From the NCBI GenBank assembly GCA_016125335.1, contig WGLY01000017.1:1-64000 (forward strand): a stretch of 64,000 nt of DNA, given 5' to 3'. The DNA is from Frankiales bacterium (GTDB lineage: Bacteria > Actinomycetota > Actinomycetes > S36-B12 > CAIYMF01). Shown here piece by piece: positions 52,144 through 60,541 of this stretch (within the stretch, counting starts at the first letter, position 1; every line of letters begins with the position of its first letter). The notes under the pieces are model-generated. The model was not told the DNA's origin. It did not search any database and saw nothing but the letters and a program-made list of their open reading frames with translations. Position numbers and translations under genes: made by a program.

Positions 52144-52305
52144 CCCGTACCGCGGGGGCGCCGTGCCGCGGTGACGACCGTCCCGGCCTGGGAGGGGCGG
52201 CAAGCGTCGTGCGAGGTCAGGGCAGTCGGCGCCGATCCTGCGTGCGTCAGGGCGCCGATGGCCTCACAGTGGGACTACGCAGGCACGGCCGCGGAGGGAG
52301 GTCGC

Positions 52306-52914
52306 ATGGACGACGTCCTCTTCGTGCGCGAGCTCGCCGACGGCCGCGACCTCGTCTACGCCGTCGCGGCCGACGGGGAGCCGCTGTGGGCGCTCGACCA
52401 GGACACCGGGCTGCAGTGGTGGTACGCCGACCGTGACCGCGACGCGGTGCGGCGCCGGATCGCGGCGGAGCGCGAGACCTTCACCCGGATGCCCGTCATG
52501 GCCAGGTCCGGCTCGGCCGGGGCCGTGTCGCGGCCGCGCCATCCCGCGCTGGAGCTGTCGCGGCGCACGTCGACGCCGGTGCTCGACCGGCCGGCACCCC
52601 CGGGGCGCTTCTACGCCGACGACCCGGCGTACTCCGAACGGCCCTCGTTCCTGCGCACCCCGGCCGGGGTGCTGCTGATCGTGTGCGTGGGGATGCTGCT
52701 GGCCGGGCTCGTGCTCACCGTGCTGGGCGGGGGCTCCACCGAGCGCAATCCCGTCGGCGACGACAGCTGGGTGGTGCCCAGCGCGCCGCAGACCGCGGGC
52801 GACACCTGCGACGTGCGCGGCGAGATCGCCCACGACACCGCCGGCGGGGTGCTGGTGTGCGCACCGCTGTCGCGGGTGACGCCGTCCGAGCTCGTGTGGC
52901 GCGCCGCCGGCTGA
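52306..52914 (+). CDS. Unknown single-pass membrane protein
   Basis: 202 residues, ATG at 52306 with CGGAGGGAGG upstream. A hydrophilic N-terminal part (WALDQDTGLQWWYADRDRDAVRRR) precedes one membrane helix at about 122-143 (VLLIVCVGMLLAGLVLTVLGG) and a short outer domain with two Cys (TCDVRGEI, VLVCAPL) that may form a disulfide. No family recognised. It follows recQ by 162 bp and may be an independent unit. Confidence 0.55.
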   Translation: MDDVLFVRELADGRDLVYAVAADGEPLWALDQDTGLQWWYADRDRDAVRRRIAAERETFTRMPVMARSGSAGAVSRPRHPALELSRRTSTPVLDRPAPPGRFYADDPAYSERPSFLRTPAGVLLIVCVGMLLAGLVLTVLGGGSTERNPVGDDSWVVPSAPQTAGDTCDVRGEIAHDTAGGVLVCAPLSRVTPSELVWRAAG

Positions 52915-52954
52915 CGGCGTCGGGACCGGGATCCGGTCCGCCGGCCCGGTCCGG

Positions 52955-53521
52955 TCAGGCCGCGGCGATGGGGCAGGGGATCCACGGCTCGTCGCAGGAC
53001 GCGACGCTGATGCTCGTCCAGCTCGTCGGCTCGCCCACGTGGTGCGGACCGTCGTGCAGGTCGAGGTCCCACGAGGGCACCAGCAGCAGCGAGTACTGCG
53101 GCACCCACCACAGCCCCACCCCGCCGCAGGCGTCGAGCGCCGCGGCCGCGTGGGTGCGGTGGGTGAGCAGGCCAGCGGTGCTGCCGTCCTGGCGGGCCAG
53201 CTCCATCCTCAGCACGGGCCGGGTGGGGTCCGCGCCGGCCACCGAGCGGTCCGACCACGCCAGCGTGCCGGCGTCGAGCACGCGGTGCCCGACGAGGCTC
53301 ATCCGGTCGCCGTGGCCGCCGGCCCGCAGCGACCGGGCCCGCTCGGCGCTCACCGGGTGCGCCCCGTGCCCCGGCAGCGCGTAGCGGCACAGGCTGCCCG
53401 GCGGGTCGAGCGCCGGTGCGGCGTCCTCGTCGCGCGGCAGCCGCGGCGTCCGCCCCTCGCCGAGCACGGTCTCGAGCGCGGCCGAGGCCCATGCCCCGAC
53501 CGATCGCCGTCCCCTCGTCAT
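52955..53521 (-). CDS. Hypothetical cytosolic protein
   Basis: 188 residues, ATG at 53521 with GGGGGG upstream. No signal or membrane segment. The sequence contains a fold-like C-terminus (GLLTHRTHAAAALDACGG, VGLWWVPQYSLLLVPSWDLDL). No recognised domain or motif. Convergent with the preceding gene; an inverted repeat of family B lies upstream of the start. Confidence 0.5.
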   Translation of the reverse strand: MTRGRRSVGAWASAALETVLGEGRTPRLPRDEDAAPALDPPGSLCRYALPGHGAHPVSAERARSLRAGGHGDRMSLVGHRVLDAGTLAWSDRSVAGADPTRPVLRMELARQDGSTAGLLTHRTHAAAALDACGGVGLWWVPQYSLLLVPSWDLDLHDGPHHVGEPTSWTSISVASCDEPWIPCPIAAA

Positions 53522-53643
53522 CGTCGCAACCCCCCGTCCGCGGTCCAGCCTCGCAGGCGGACGACGGCGGCGGAATCGGCCTGCGGACCGACTCCGAACG
53601 GAGCAACGGCGGCCCCGACGACGTAACGCCCCGCCGGAGACGC

Positions 53644-53704
53644 GATGTCACCGGCGGCAGGGTCGCTTCCCGGCGTGAGAAGCGACCCTGTCACCAGTGA
53701 CGTC
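53644..53704. repeat. Dispersed inverted repeat, family B copy 1 (diverged)
   Basis: Outer arms GATGTCACCGGCGG and TCACCAGTGACGTC pair imperfectly; inner arms CAGGGTCGCTTC (53658-53669) and GAAGCGACCCTG (53679-53690) pair perfectly. Matches copies at 58040-58100 and 59430-59490. Lies between two genes on the minus strand. Confidence 0.75.
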
Positions 53705-53719
53705 GGCGGGGTGGGGGCG

Positions 53720-54409
53720 TCAGCGGCGCACCGGGGTGCCGTCGGTGGCGGCGATCGCGCCGGCGCCGCCGTGCGCGGTGCCGACCGAGTCGGCCGGCGA
53801 GGTCGCGGCCATCGGGGGCAGCGGGCCGGTGGGGGCGGTGGCCACGCGGGTGCCGGTGGACGACGTCACCGCACCGGCGTCGCCGTGCGCGATGCCGACG
53901 CTGTCGCCGGCGACCAGCTGGGGCGCGGGCGCGGCGTGCGGGTCGATGGCCAGGCCCTGGCTGGAGACGAGGCTGCCGGCCTGGCCGTGGGCGATGCCCA
54001 CGCTGTCGCCGGCGACCAGCGACGCGGGCAGCGACTCGGCGGCCGGCAGCTCGACGCGCTGTCCGGAACCCGTCGAGAGCGACGTGCCCGAGCCGTGCAG
54101 CGACTCCTGGGCGTCCGTGGTGCTCGGTGCCACGACGGCGGAGCCGACCGAGGCCGGTGTCTCGGCGGACCGCTGGCCCCACGCGAAGCCCGCGGACGTC
54201 GCGGCCACGGCCACGATCCCCGCCACGATCCAGCCGGCGGAGCGGGCGGTGAGGTGACCGGCCCCGGGCACCGGCGAGCCGGGCCGACGGGAGGAGGACG
54301 CCGTGCCGGGCGCCACAGGGGCGACGGGCCCGGGGCCGGACGTCGTGGTGGCCGGCGTCGTGGTCGGCTCGGTGGCGGTGCTGGTGCGGGGGCTCAGGGT
54401 GGTGGTCAT
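53720..54409 (-). CDS. Membrane-anchored protein with DSVGxAHG repeats
   Basis: 229 residues, ATG at 54409 with GAGGAG upstream. A Thr/Pro-rich cytosolic N-terminus precedes one membrane helix at about 58-75 (AGWIVAGIVAVAATSAGFA); the outer part carries three copies of a DSVG[IT]AHGxAG motif (VAGDSVGIAHGQAGS, VAGDSVGIAHGDAGA, PADSVGTAHGGAGA). No family recognised. Divergent from the SARP/LuxR regulator, so it may be one of its targets. Confidence 0.55.
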   Translation of the reverse strand: MTTTLSPRTSTATEPTTTPATTTSGPGPVAPVAPGTASSSRRPGSPVPGAGHLTARSAGWIVAGIVAVAATSAGFAWGQRSAETPASVGSAVVAPSTTDAQESLHGSGTSLSTGSGQRVELPAAESLPASLVAGDSVGIAHGQAGSLVSSQGLAIDPHAAPAPQLVAGDSVGIAHGDAGAVTSSTGTRVATAPTGPLPPMAATSPADSVGTAHGGAGAIAATDGTPVRR

Positions 54410-54578
54410 GGGGGGCTCTCCTCGGCTGGGGCGGGGCGGGGACCGGAGCGGTGGTCCGGGGGGCTGCCACCCGGTCGGTGGCACGCCACGACGCTCGCCG
54501 AGGGCGCTGGCAGCGGGCTGGAGGGCACAGGGGGCGGCCTCCCCGGTCTGCTGCAACGGCGCTGCAAGGCCCGAATCT

Positions 54579-54592
54579 GGGGATTTCTCCCC
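54579..54592. promoter_or_regulatory. Palindrome GGGGATTTCTCCCC upstream of SARP/LuxR regulator
   Basis: 14-base near-palindrome, 37 bp upstream of the regulator ATG. It differs by one base from the GGGGAGTTCTCCCC core at the HD-GYP/LuxR locus. Its position in the divergent promoter suggests an operator for the LuxR-type DNA-binding domain. Confidence 0.5.
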
Positions 54593-54629
54593 TCACGCGC
54601 GCGTGGGCAGGCTCCCTACTGTCGTCGGC

Positions 54630-57600
54630 ATGGAGATCTGGGTTCTCGGCACGCTCGAGGTCAGCCACGACGGACGTCCCGTGCAGGTGCGCGGCCCGCT
54701 GCCCCGGCGGCTGCTCGCGCTGCTCGCGCTCTCGCCCGGCCGGGAGGTGAGCGCCGACACCCTCGTCGACGGGCTGTGGGGGCAGGACGCGCCGCCGGGG
54801 GCGTCGGCCACGCTCCAGTCGCACGTGGCCCGGCTGCGCCGCGACCTGCCCGCCGACGTCGTGCGCACCGGGCGCCACGGCTACGTGCTCGACGTCGCGC
54901 CCGACGACGTCGACGCCCTGCTGCTGCAGGCCGAGCTGGCCCGGGGCAGCGCCGCGCTGCTCGACCGCCGGCCCGAGGAGGCCAGCGAGATCCTCGCCGC
55001 GGCGCTGGGCCTGTGGCGCGGGACGCCGTACGCCGAGTTTGCCGGCTGCGAGCCGCTCGAGGCGGAGGCCGAGCGCCTCGCGGCGATCCGGCTCGACGCG
55101 CTGGAACGGCGGATCTCCGCCGACCTGGCCCGGCCGGGCGTCGCCCCGCCGGTGGCCGAGCTCGAGGCGCTCGTGCGGTGGCACCCGATGCGCGAGTCGT
55201 TCTGGGCCCTGCTCATGGCCGCGCAGTACCGGGCGGGCCGCCAGGGCGACGCGCTCGCCTCCTACCAGCGCGCCCGGGAGACCCTGGCCGAGGAGCTCGG
55301 CGTCGACCCGGGCCCGGCCCTTCAGGAGCTCGAGCGGCTGATCCTGGCCCAGGACCCGTCGCTGGAGACCATCGGCATCTCGACGTTCCTGCCCGCCGCG
55401 CCCACGGGGCGCGCCTACCCTGGGCCCGTGGCGCTCCTCGAGAGAGCCGACCAGCTCGCCGCCCTCACCGGACTCCTCGACGACGCCGTCGCCGGGGACG
55501 GCCGCTTCGTGCTGGTGCACGGCGAGGCCGGTGTCGGGAAGTCCGCCCTGGCCCGTGCCTTCTCCGCCTCCGTGGGCGAGCGCGCCCGTGTGCTGTGGGG
55601 CGCCTGCGACCCGCTGTCGTCGCCGCGCCCCCTCGGCCCGCTGGCCGACGTCGCCCCGCACCTCGACCCGGTGGTCGGCGAGCGCCTGGGGTCCGGGGAG
55701 CGCGACGGGCTGTTCGAGGCGGCGCTGGAGGCACTCGACGCCGCCGGGCCCGTGGTGCTCGTCGTCGAGGACCTGCACTGGGCCGACGTCGCCACGCTCG
55801 ACCTGCTGCGCTTCCTCGCCCGCCGCGTGGGCGGCACGGACGTGCTCGTGGTGGCGACCTACCGCGACGACCAGCTCGCCGCCGCGGACCCGCTGCGGGT
55901 GATGGTGGGCGACATCAGCGGGCTGGCCACGGTGAGCCGCGTCCCTGTGCTGCCGCTGTCCGTGCAGGCAGTCGCCACGCTCGCGGACGAGACCGAGATC
56001 GACCCCGAGCGGCTCTACCGCGAGACCGGCGGCAACGCCTTCTTCGTCACCGAGCTGATCGCCGCCGGGGGCGACGCCCTGCCGCCCACCGTGCAGGACG
56101 CCGTCCTCGCGAGGGTGCACCGGCTCAGCGCACAGGCCCGGCTGTCGCTGGAGTCGGCCGCGGTCATCGGCGCGCGCTGCGAGCCGTCGCTGCTGCACGG
56201 CATGCCGGGCGTCACCGCGCTCACCGTCGACGAGTGCGTCGACGCCGGCATGCTCGGGTTCGACGCGCCGACGTACGGCTTCCGGCACGAGCTCATCCGC
56301 CAGGCGGTGCTCTCCGGGATCTCGCCGGGGCGGCTCGGCGCGCTGCACTGGCAGGTGCTCGAGCGGCTGCGGGACATGCCCATGAGCCCGGCGCCCTACA
56401 CGCGGCTGGCCGACCACGCGGTGCACTCGGGCGATCCCGCCGCGATCGTGGAGTACGCCCGGGCCGCCGGCGACGCCGCGGCCGCGCTCGGCTCGCACCG
56501 TGAAGCGGCGTACCAGTACGGCCAGGTGATGCCGTACGCCGACCTGCTCGACGTCGACGACCGGATCGAGCTGCTGGCGGCGAGAGGCCGCGAGTGCAGC
56601 ATCAACGACCAGCACGACGAGGCGATCGAGGCGTGGACGCAGCAGATCGAGCTGCTGCGCGGCCGCGGCCGCGACCTCGAGATCGTGGACGCGCTCATCG
56701 GGATCGACTACTCGCTCTACACGATCGGCGACGCCAGCCGCGGCGGCGAGCTGGTGGACGAGGCGTTCGCGCTGCTCGACGAGGACGTCGCCACGCCGCA
56801 GCTGGCCCGCGCGATGCAGGCACGCGGGCGGCGGCTGCTGCTCACCGCGCACCTTCAGGAGTCGCTGCCGTGGTTCGAGCGGGCGCTCGAGGTCGCGGAG
56901 CAGGTGGGCGAGCACGCGGTGGTCGCGCGGGCCCGGGGCAACGGCGCCATCGTGCGGCTGCTGCTCGGCGACGAGGAGCGGGGCCGCGCCGAGGCGCGCG
57001 CCGCGCTCGACCACGCCACGGCCTACGGCCAGGTGGAGATGGCCTCGCGCCTCTACCAGACCGTGGCCGGGCTCGACTGGCTCACGCTGCGCCACGAGGA
57101 CGCGCTGGCGACGTTCGAGGAGGGCTCGCGCTACTCCGACGACCACGACCTCAACGGCGACCTGCTCTGCGCGCTGGCCTCGACGGTCACGCTCAAGGCG
57201 GAGATGGGTCTCTGGGACGAGGCCGTGGCGGAGGCGCACGACCTGCTCTACGTGCGCAACACCGGCCGGGCCAGCCGGATCGAGCCGCTCTCGGTGCTCG
57301 CGCTCGTGGGCGCCCGACGCGGCGACCGCGACGACGTGTGGGAGCTGCTCGACGAGATGCAGGCGTGGATCGCGAAGTCGCAGACGCTCGACTACCAGGG
57401 CACGGTGGCGATGGCCCGCGGCGAGGCGCACCTGCTCGAGGGCGACGACGACGCCGTGGCCCGCCTCGTGCTGCCGTGGTACGAGCGCGCCGTCGAGGCC
57501 GGGGATCGGGACTGGATCGCGCGCCTGGGGCTGCTCGCCTGGCGCGCCGGGCACCTTGACGGCCCACCGCCGGGGATGCGCGAGCCGGAGGTGCTCTGCC

Positions 57601-58022
57601 TCACCGGCGAGCACCGCCGTGCGTCGGACATGTGGGCCGCCGCCGGCGCGCGCTACCCCGCGGCCTGGGCCCTGCTCGACAGCGACGACGAGGTGGACAT
57701 CCGCGAGGCCAGGGCGCGCTTCGACCAGCTCGGGGCGGCCGTGCTCGTGGCGCGCTGCGACGACAAGCTGCGCTCGATCGGCGCGAAGGTGCCGCGCGGC
57801 GCACGAGCCAGCACCCGGGCCAACCCGGGCGGCCTCACCGACCGCGAGCTCGACGTCCTCGCCCTGCTCGACGAGGGGCTGCGCAACGCCGAGATCGCGG
57901 CCCGGCTGCACCTGTCGGAGAAGACGGTCGGGCACCACGTGTCGGCGATCCTGGCCAAGCTCGGCGTGGCCTCGCGGCTCGAGGCGGTGCGCCGCGCCCG
58001 CGACCTCACCGCCGTCGGCTGA
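54630..58022 (+). CDS. SARP-type BTAD / AAA / LuxR fusion regulator
   Basis: 1130 residues from ATG at 54630. The N-terminal OmpR-like winged helix (EIWVLGTLEVSHDGRPVQV, about 1-95) is followed by the bacterial transcriptional activation domain (about 95-240, EELGVDPGPALQELE), an AAA/STAND ATPase with HGEAGVGKS (Walker A 298-305) and VVLVVEDLHWAD, a large TPR-like region, and a C-terminal LuxR helix-turn-helix (LTDRELDVLALLDEGLRN, LHLSEKTVGHHVSAILAKLG). Having DNA-binding modules at both ends is unusual; AfsR-type proteins have only the first and MalT/LAL types only the last. No ribosome binding site is obvious. Confidence 0.85.
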   Translation: MEIWVLGTLEVSHDGRPVQVRGPLPRRLLALLALSPGREVSADTLVDGLWGQDAPPGASATLQSHVARLRRDLPADVVRTGRHGYVLDVAPDDVDALLLQAELARGSAALLDRRPEEASEILAAALGLWRGTPYAEFAGCEPLEAEAERLAAIRLDALERRISADLARPGVAPPVAELEALVRWHPMRESFWALLMAAQYRAGRQGDALASYQRARETLAEELGVDPGPALQELERLILAQDPSLETIGISTFLPAAPTGRAYPGPVALLERADQLAALTGLLDDAVAGDGRFVLVHGEAGVGKSALARAFSASVGERARVLWGACDPLSSPRPLGPLADVAPHLDPVVGERLGSGERDGLFEAALEALDAAGPVVLVVEDLHWADVATLDLLRFLARRVGGTDVLVVATYRDDQLAAADPLRVMVGDISGLATVSRVPVLPLSVQAVATLADETEIDPERLYRETGGNAFFVTELIAAGGDALPPTVQDAVLARVHRLSAQARLSLESAAVIGARCEPSLLHGMPGVTALTVDECVDAGMLGFDAPTYGFRHELIRQAVLSGISPGRLGALHWQVLERLRDMPMSPAPYTRLADHAVHSGDPAAIVEYARAAGDAAAALGSHREAAYQYGQVMPYADLLDVDDRIELLAARGRECSINDQHDEAIEAWTQQIELLRGRGRDLEIVDALIGIDYSLYTIGDASRGGELVDEAFALLDEDVATPQLARAMQARGRRLLLTAHLQESLPWFERALEVAEQVGEHAVVARARGNGAIVRLLLGDEERGRAEARAALDHATAYGQVEMASRLYQTVAGLDWLTLRHEDALATFEEGSRYSDDHDLNGDLLCALASTVTLKAEMGLWDEAVAEAHDLLYVRNTGRASRIEPLSVLALVGARRGDRDDVWELLDEMQAWIAKSQTLDYQGTVAMARGEAHLLEGDDDAVARLVLPWYERAVEAGDRDWIARLGLLAWRAGHLDGPPPGMREPEVLCLTGEHRRASDMWAAAGARYPAAWALLDSDDEVDIREARARFDQLGAAVLVARCDDKLRSIGAKVPRGARASTRANPGGLTDRELDVLALLDEGLRNAEIAARLHLSEKTVGHHVSAILAKLGVASRLEAVRRARDLTAVG

Positions 58023-58039
58023 CCTCCCACCACGGACGC

Positions 58040-58100
58040 GATGTCACTGGTGAAAAGGTTGCTACCGGCGCCGGGAAGCGACCGTTCCACCAGTGACATC
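58040..58100. repeat. Dispersed inverted repeat, family B copy 2
   Basis: Arms GATGTCACTGGTG (58040-58052) and CACCAGTGACATC (58088-58100) perfect, with partly paired interior. It fills the gap between the SARP/LuxR gene and the MFS gene, which are in the same direction, so it may reduce read-through. Confidence 0.8.
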
Positions 58101-58131
58101 GGGACCGGACGGCGTGAATAGCCTGGTGGCG

Positions 58132-59427
58132 ATGAGCACCGAGGCCGGCGCGTCCATCGGCGCGAGCCGTTACCGCCTCGACGTCGCGGTCGTGGCGATG
58201 CTGCAGGGCCTTCAGTTCGCCTTCCTCGTGCCCTCGCTCGCGCTGCTGCTGACGACGCTCTACGGCGCGTCGGTGGCGCAGGTGTCGCTCGTGCTCATGG
58301 TCTACAACGCCGCGTGTCTGGTCACGGTGTGGGCCGGCAGCCGGCTCGCCGACCGGCGGGGGAGCTACCGCACGCTCGTGGTGCTCGCGGGCCCGCTCGT
58401 GGTGGTGCTCGGTCTCGCGCTCGGGCTCGCGCCGTCGCTCGGCCCGGCGCTGCTGGCGCTGGTGCTGCTCGGTGCTCCGGCCGCGGTGGGGACGCCGCTG
58501 GCCTTCGGCTACGCCAAGCGCACCGGCGCGACGCAGTCGCAGGTGGTGCTCACGCGCGCGGCGTTCTCGTTCGCCTGGTTCCTCGGGCCGCCGGTCGCGG
58601 CGCTGGTGATCTCGGGGCCCGGCCCGCACGCGCTGCTGCTCGTGGTGAGCGCCGTCGGCGCCCTCACCGCGGTCGCCGGCTTCGGCCTGCGCAACCTGCC
58701 CGCCGCCGACGCCGGCCACCACGCCGAGGGCCGAGCGGAGCCGGTGGGCGCGCCCGACGGGCTGCTCCCCGCCGACGCCCCGAGCGCCGAGGAGGGCGTG
58801 GTGCGGGGGGCCTCTCCCGACGTCGATCCGGCTGTCGAGGCCGGGCACCCGGCGCGGTCGCCGCGCACCCTGATGGTGCTGCTCGTGGTGACCTTCGCCG
58901 CGCTCCAGGCCGCGAACATCGCGGGCACGTCGGTGATGACGCTCTACGTCACCGAGACCCTGCACCTGCCGACCGTGTGGGGCGGTGCGGCGCTCGGCGT
59001 CGCCGCCGCCCTCGAGGTGCCCGCCCTGTTCGCCCTCGCCCGGCTCTACCGCAACCCGCAGGACGACCTGCGCCTCCTCGCCGGGGCCACGGTGATCGGC
59101 GTCCTCTACTACCTCGGTGCCGCGGCCGTGGCCAGCGGGCCGGTGCTGCTGGCGCTCCAGGTGCTCAACGCCGCCTTCTACGCCGTGGTCGCAGGCGTGG
59201 GGCTCACCCTGTTCCAGGCACGGATCGCCGGGCCGAGCAGGGCCTCGGGGATGCTCACCAACTCCCAGCGCGTGGGCGCGATCTTCGCCGGGTCGATCAT
59301 CGGCCTCGGGTCGGTCGGGTCGTGGGGGCTGCGCGCCGTGTGGGTGGGCTGCGCCGGCGTCACGCTCGCCGCGCTCGGCCTGCTGCTGGCCGCCCGCCGC
59401 GCGGACCGCCGTCCCAGCCCTCCCTGA
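58132..59427 (+). CDS. MFS transporter, sugar efflux (SET)-like
   Basis: 431 residues from the ATG at 58132; the in-frame ATG at 58093 lies inside the inverted repeat and is unlikely. Twelve hydrophobic helices in two halves joined by a charged central loop (about 200-255). Motif A-like ADRRGSYRTLVVL after helix 2 and a second-half TSVMTLYVTETLHLP resemble the SotA/SetA sugar efflux group. An exporter of unknown substrate. The ribosome binding site is weak (GGTGGCG). Confidence 0.75.
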   Translation: MSTEAGASIGASRYRLDVAVVAMLQGLQFAFLVPSLALLLTTLYGASVAQVSLVLMVYNAACLVTVWAGSRLADRRGSYRTLVVLAGPLVVVLGLALGLAPSLGPALLALVLLGAPAAVGTPLAFGYAKRTGATQSQVVLTRAAFSFAWFLGPPVAALVISGPGPHALLLVVSAVGALTAVAGFGLRNLPAADAGHHAEGRAEPVGAPDGLLPADAPSAEEGVVRGASPDVDPAVEAGHPARSPRTLMVLLVVTFAALQAANIAGTSVMTLYVTETLHLPTVWGGAALGVAAALEVPALFALARLYRNPQDDLRLLAGATVIGVLYYLGAAAVASGPVLLALQVLNAAFYAVVAGVGLTLFQARIAGPSRASGMLTNSQRVGAIFAGSIIGLGSVGSWGLRAVWVGCAGVTLAALGLLLAARRADRRPSPP

Positions 59428-59429
59428 CC

Positions 59430-59490
59430 GATGTCACTGGTGAAACGGTCGCTTCCTGGCCCGGGTAGCAGCCGTTTCACCAGTGACATC
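59430..59490. repeat. Dispersed inverted repeat, family B copy 3
   Basis: Perfect 19-bp arms beginning GATGTCACTGGTGAAACGG (59430-59448) and matching 59472-59490. The best-preserved copy of family B, positioned 2 bases after the MFS stop codon and before the M14 gene. Confidence 0.85.
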
Positions 59491-59587
59491 GCGGCCGGGC
59501 GCACGGATTCCGGTGGGCGGGTGCCTCGACACTCCGAACGGGTGCGGGGCGCTTCTCGGTCCGCGGGTGCTCGGTGATGATGGGGCG

Positions 59588-60478
59588 ATGCGCCCGCTCC
59601 TCGCCCGCACCCTCGTCGCCGCCACAGCCGTCGCCCTGCTGTCCGGCTCGGTCGCCGTCACGGCGTACGCCGCCACCTCGCCCGTGGCGGGGGCGACGGC
59701 GTCGGTCGCGCCGTCCCGGGTGTCGCACCTCGCGGCGAACCGCGACTACCCCTCCGGGTGGGCCTGCCGCGGCGCCCGGGCCGGGTCGGTCAACCTCGTC
59801 TGCGTCATCGGGCGCTCGGTCGACGGCCGGCCGATCGTCGCCGAGCGCCAGGGCAACCCGGGCGCGCGGCGCGTCCTCGTGGTGTCCGGCCAGAAGCACG
59901 GCGAGGAGTGGCCGGGGCCGCGCTCGGTCGACGTCATCCGGCACCTGCCCACCCCCCGCACCGCGAGCTACGTCATCTGGACCGTGCGCACGATGAACCC
60001 GGACGGCGGCGCCATCGGCCGGCGCCGCAACAGCCACGGCGTCGACCTCAACGGCAACTTCCCGGCGAAGTTCAAGCGGATGGCCGACACCGGCCCGCGG
60101 CCGCTGAGCGAGCCCGAGTCGCGGGCGATGGCGACGTTCCTCACCTGGGTGCAGCCGGACCTCGTGATCTCGCTGCACGGCTTCTCGACCGCGGTCGACA
60201 CCACCGGGGGAGGACGGCGGGCCGAGCTCGCCCGGCAGTTCTCGGCGCTCTCGCGCATCACGCCGGCGCACAACGTGCCGTGCAACGGGCCGTGCCACGG
60301 CAACATGACCGACTGGTACACCGCCACCTCGACGGTCGGCGGCGTCGCGTTCACCGTCGAGATGCCGCGCTCGTCGCTCGTGGTGCGCACGTGCGGAGTG
60401 CCCGGCCACCGTCGCGGCACGCCGATCCAGTGCGTGGCGTGGGCGGCGTCGTCCATGGCCGCCCGTCTCCCGCGCTGA
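59588..60478 (+). CDS. Secreted M14-family zinc carboxypeptidase
   Basis: 296 residues from ATG at 59588, giving a signal peptide (TLVAATAVALLSGSVAVTAYA). Catalytic zinc motif HGEE in SGQKHGEEWPG, RTMNPDGGA (Arg), VDLNGNFP, SLHGFST (third zinc ligand His) and the catalytic Glu in FTVEMPR. Two Cys pairs likely stabilise the exported enzyme. Acts outside on peptides or peptidoglycan. Smaller than many M14 enzymes, with no C-terminal extra domain. Confidence 0.87.
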   Translation: MRPLLARTLVAATAVALLSGSVAVTAYAATSPVAGATASVAPSRVSHLAANRDYPSGWACRGARAGSVNLVCVIGRSVDGRPIVAERQGNPGARRVLVVSGQKHGEEWPGPRSVDVIRHLPTPRTASYVIWTVRTMNPDGGAIGRRRNSHGVDLNGNFPAKFKRMADTGPRPLSEPESRAMATFLTWVQPDLVISLHGFSTAVDTTGGGRRAELARQFSALSRITPAHNVPCNGPCHGNMTDWYTATSTVGGVAFTVEMPRSSLVVRTCGVPGHRRGTPIQCVAWAASSMAARLPR

Positions 60479-60541
60479 CCAGGAGCTCACAGCCCGGGAA
60501 CCGGTGCGGCACACGGCATCCGGGCGGCGCCGGCGCTGCGG

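Noticed and set aside
53691-57938. 1415-residue open frame on the minus strand
   Set aside because: Shadow of the SARP/LuxR gene in high-GC DNA; no domain, and it overlaps a well supported gene and its promoter.
58093-58131. Upstream ATG of the MFS gene at 58093
   Set aside because: It lies inside the family B inverted repeat; the ATG at 58132 starts the membrane protein more plausibly.
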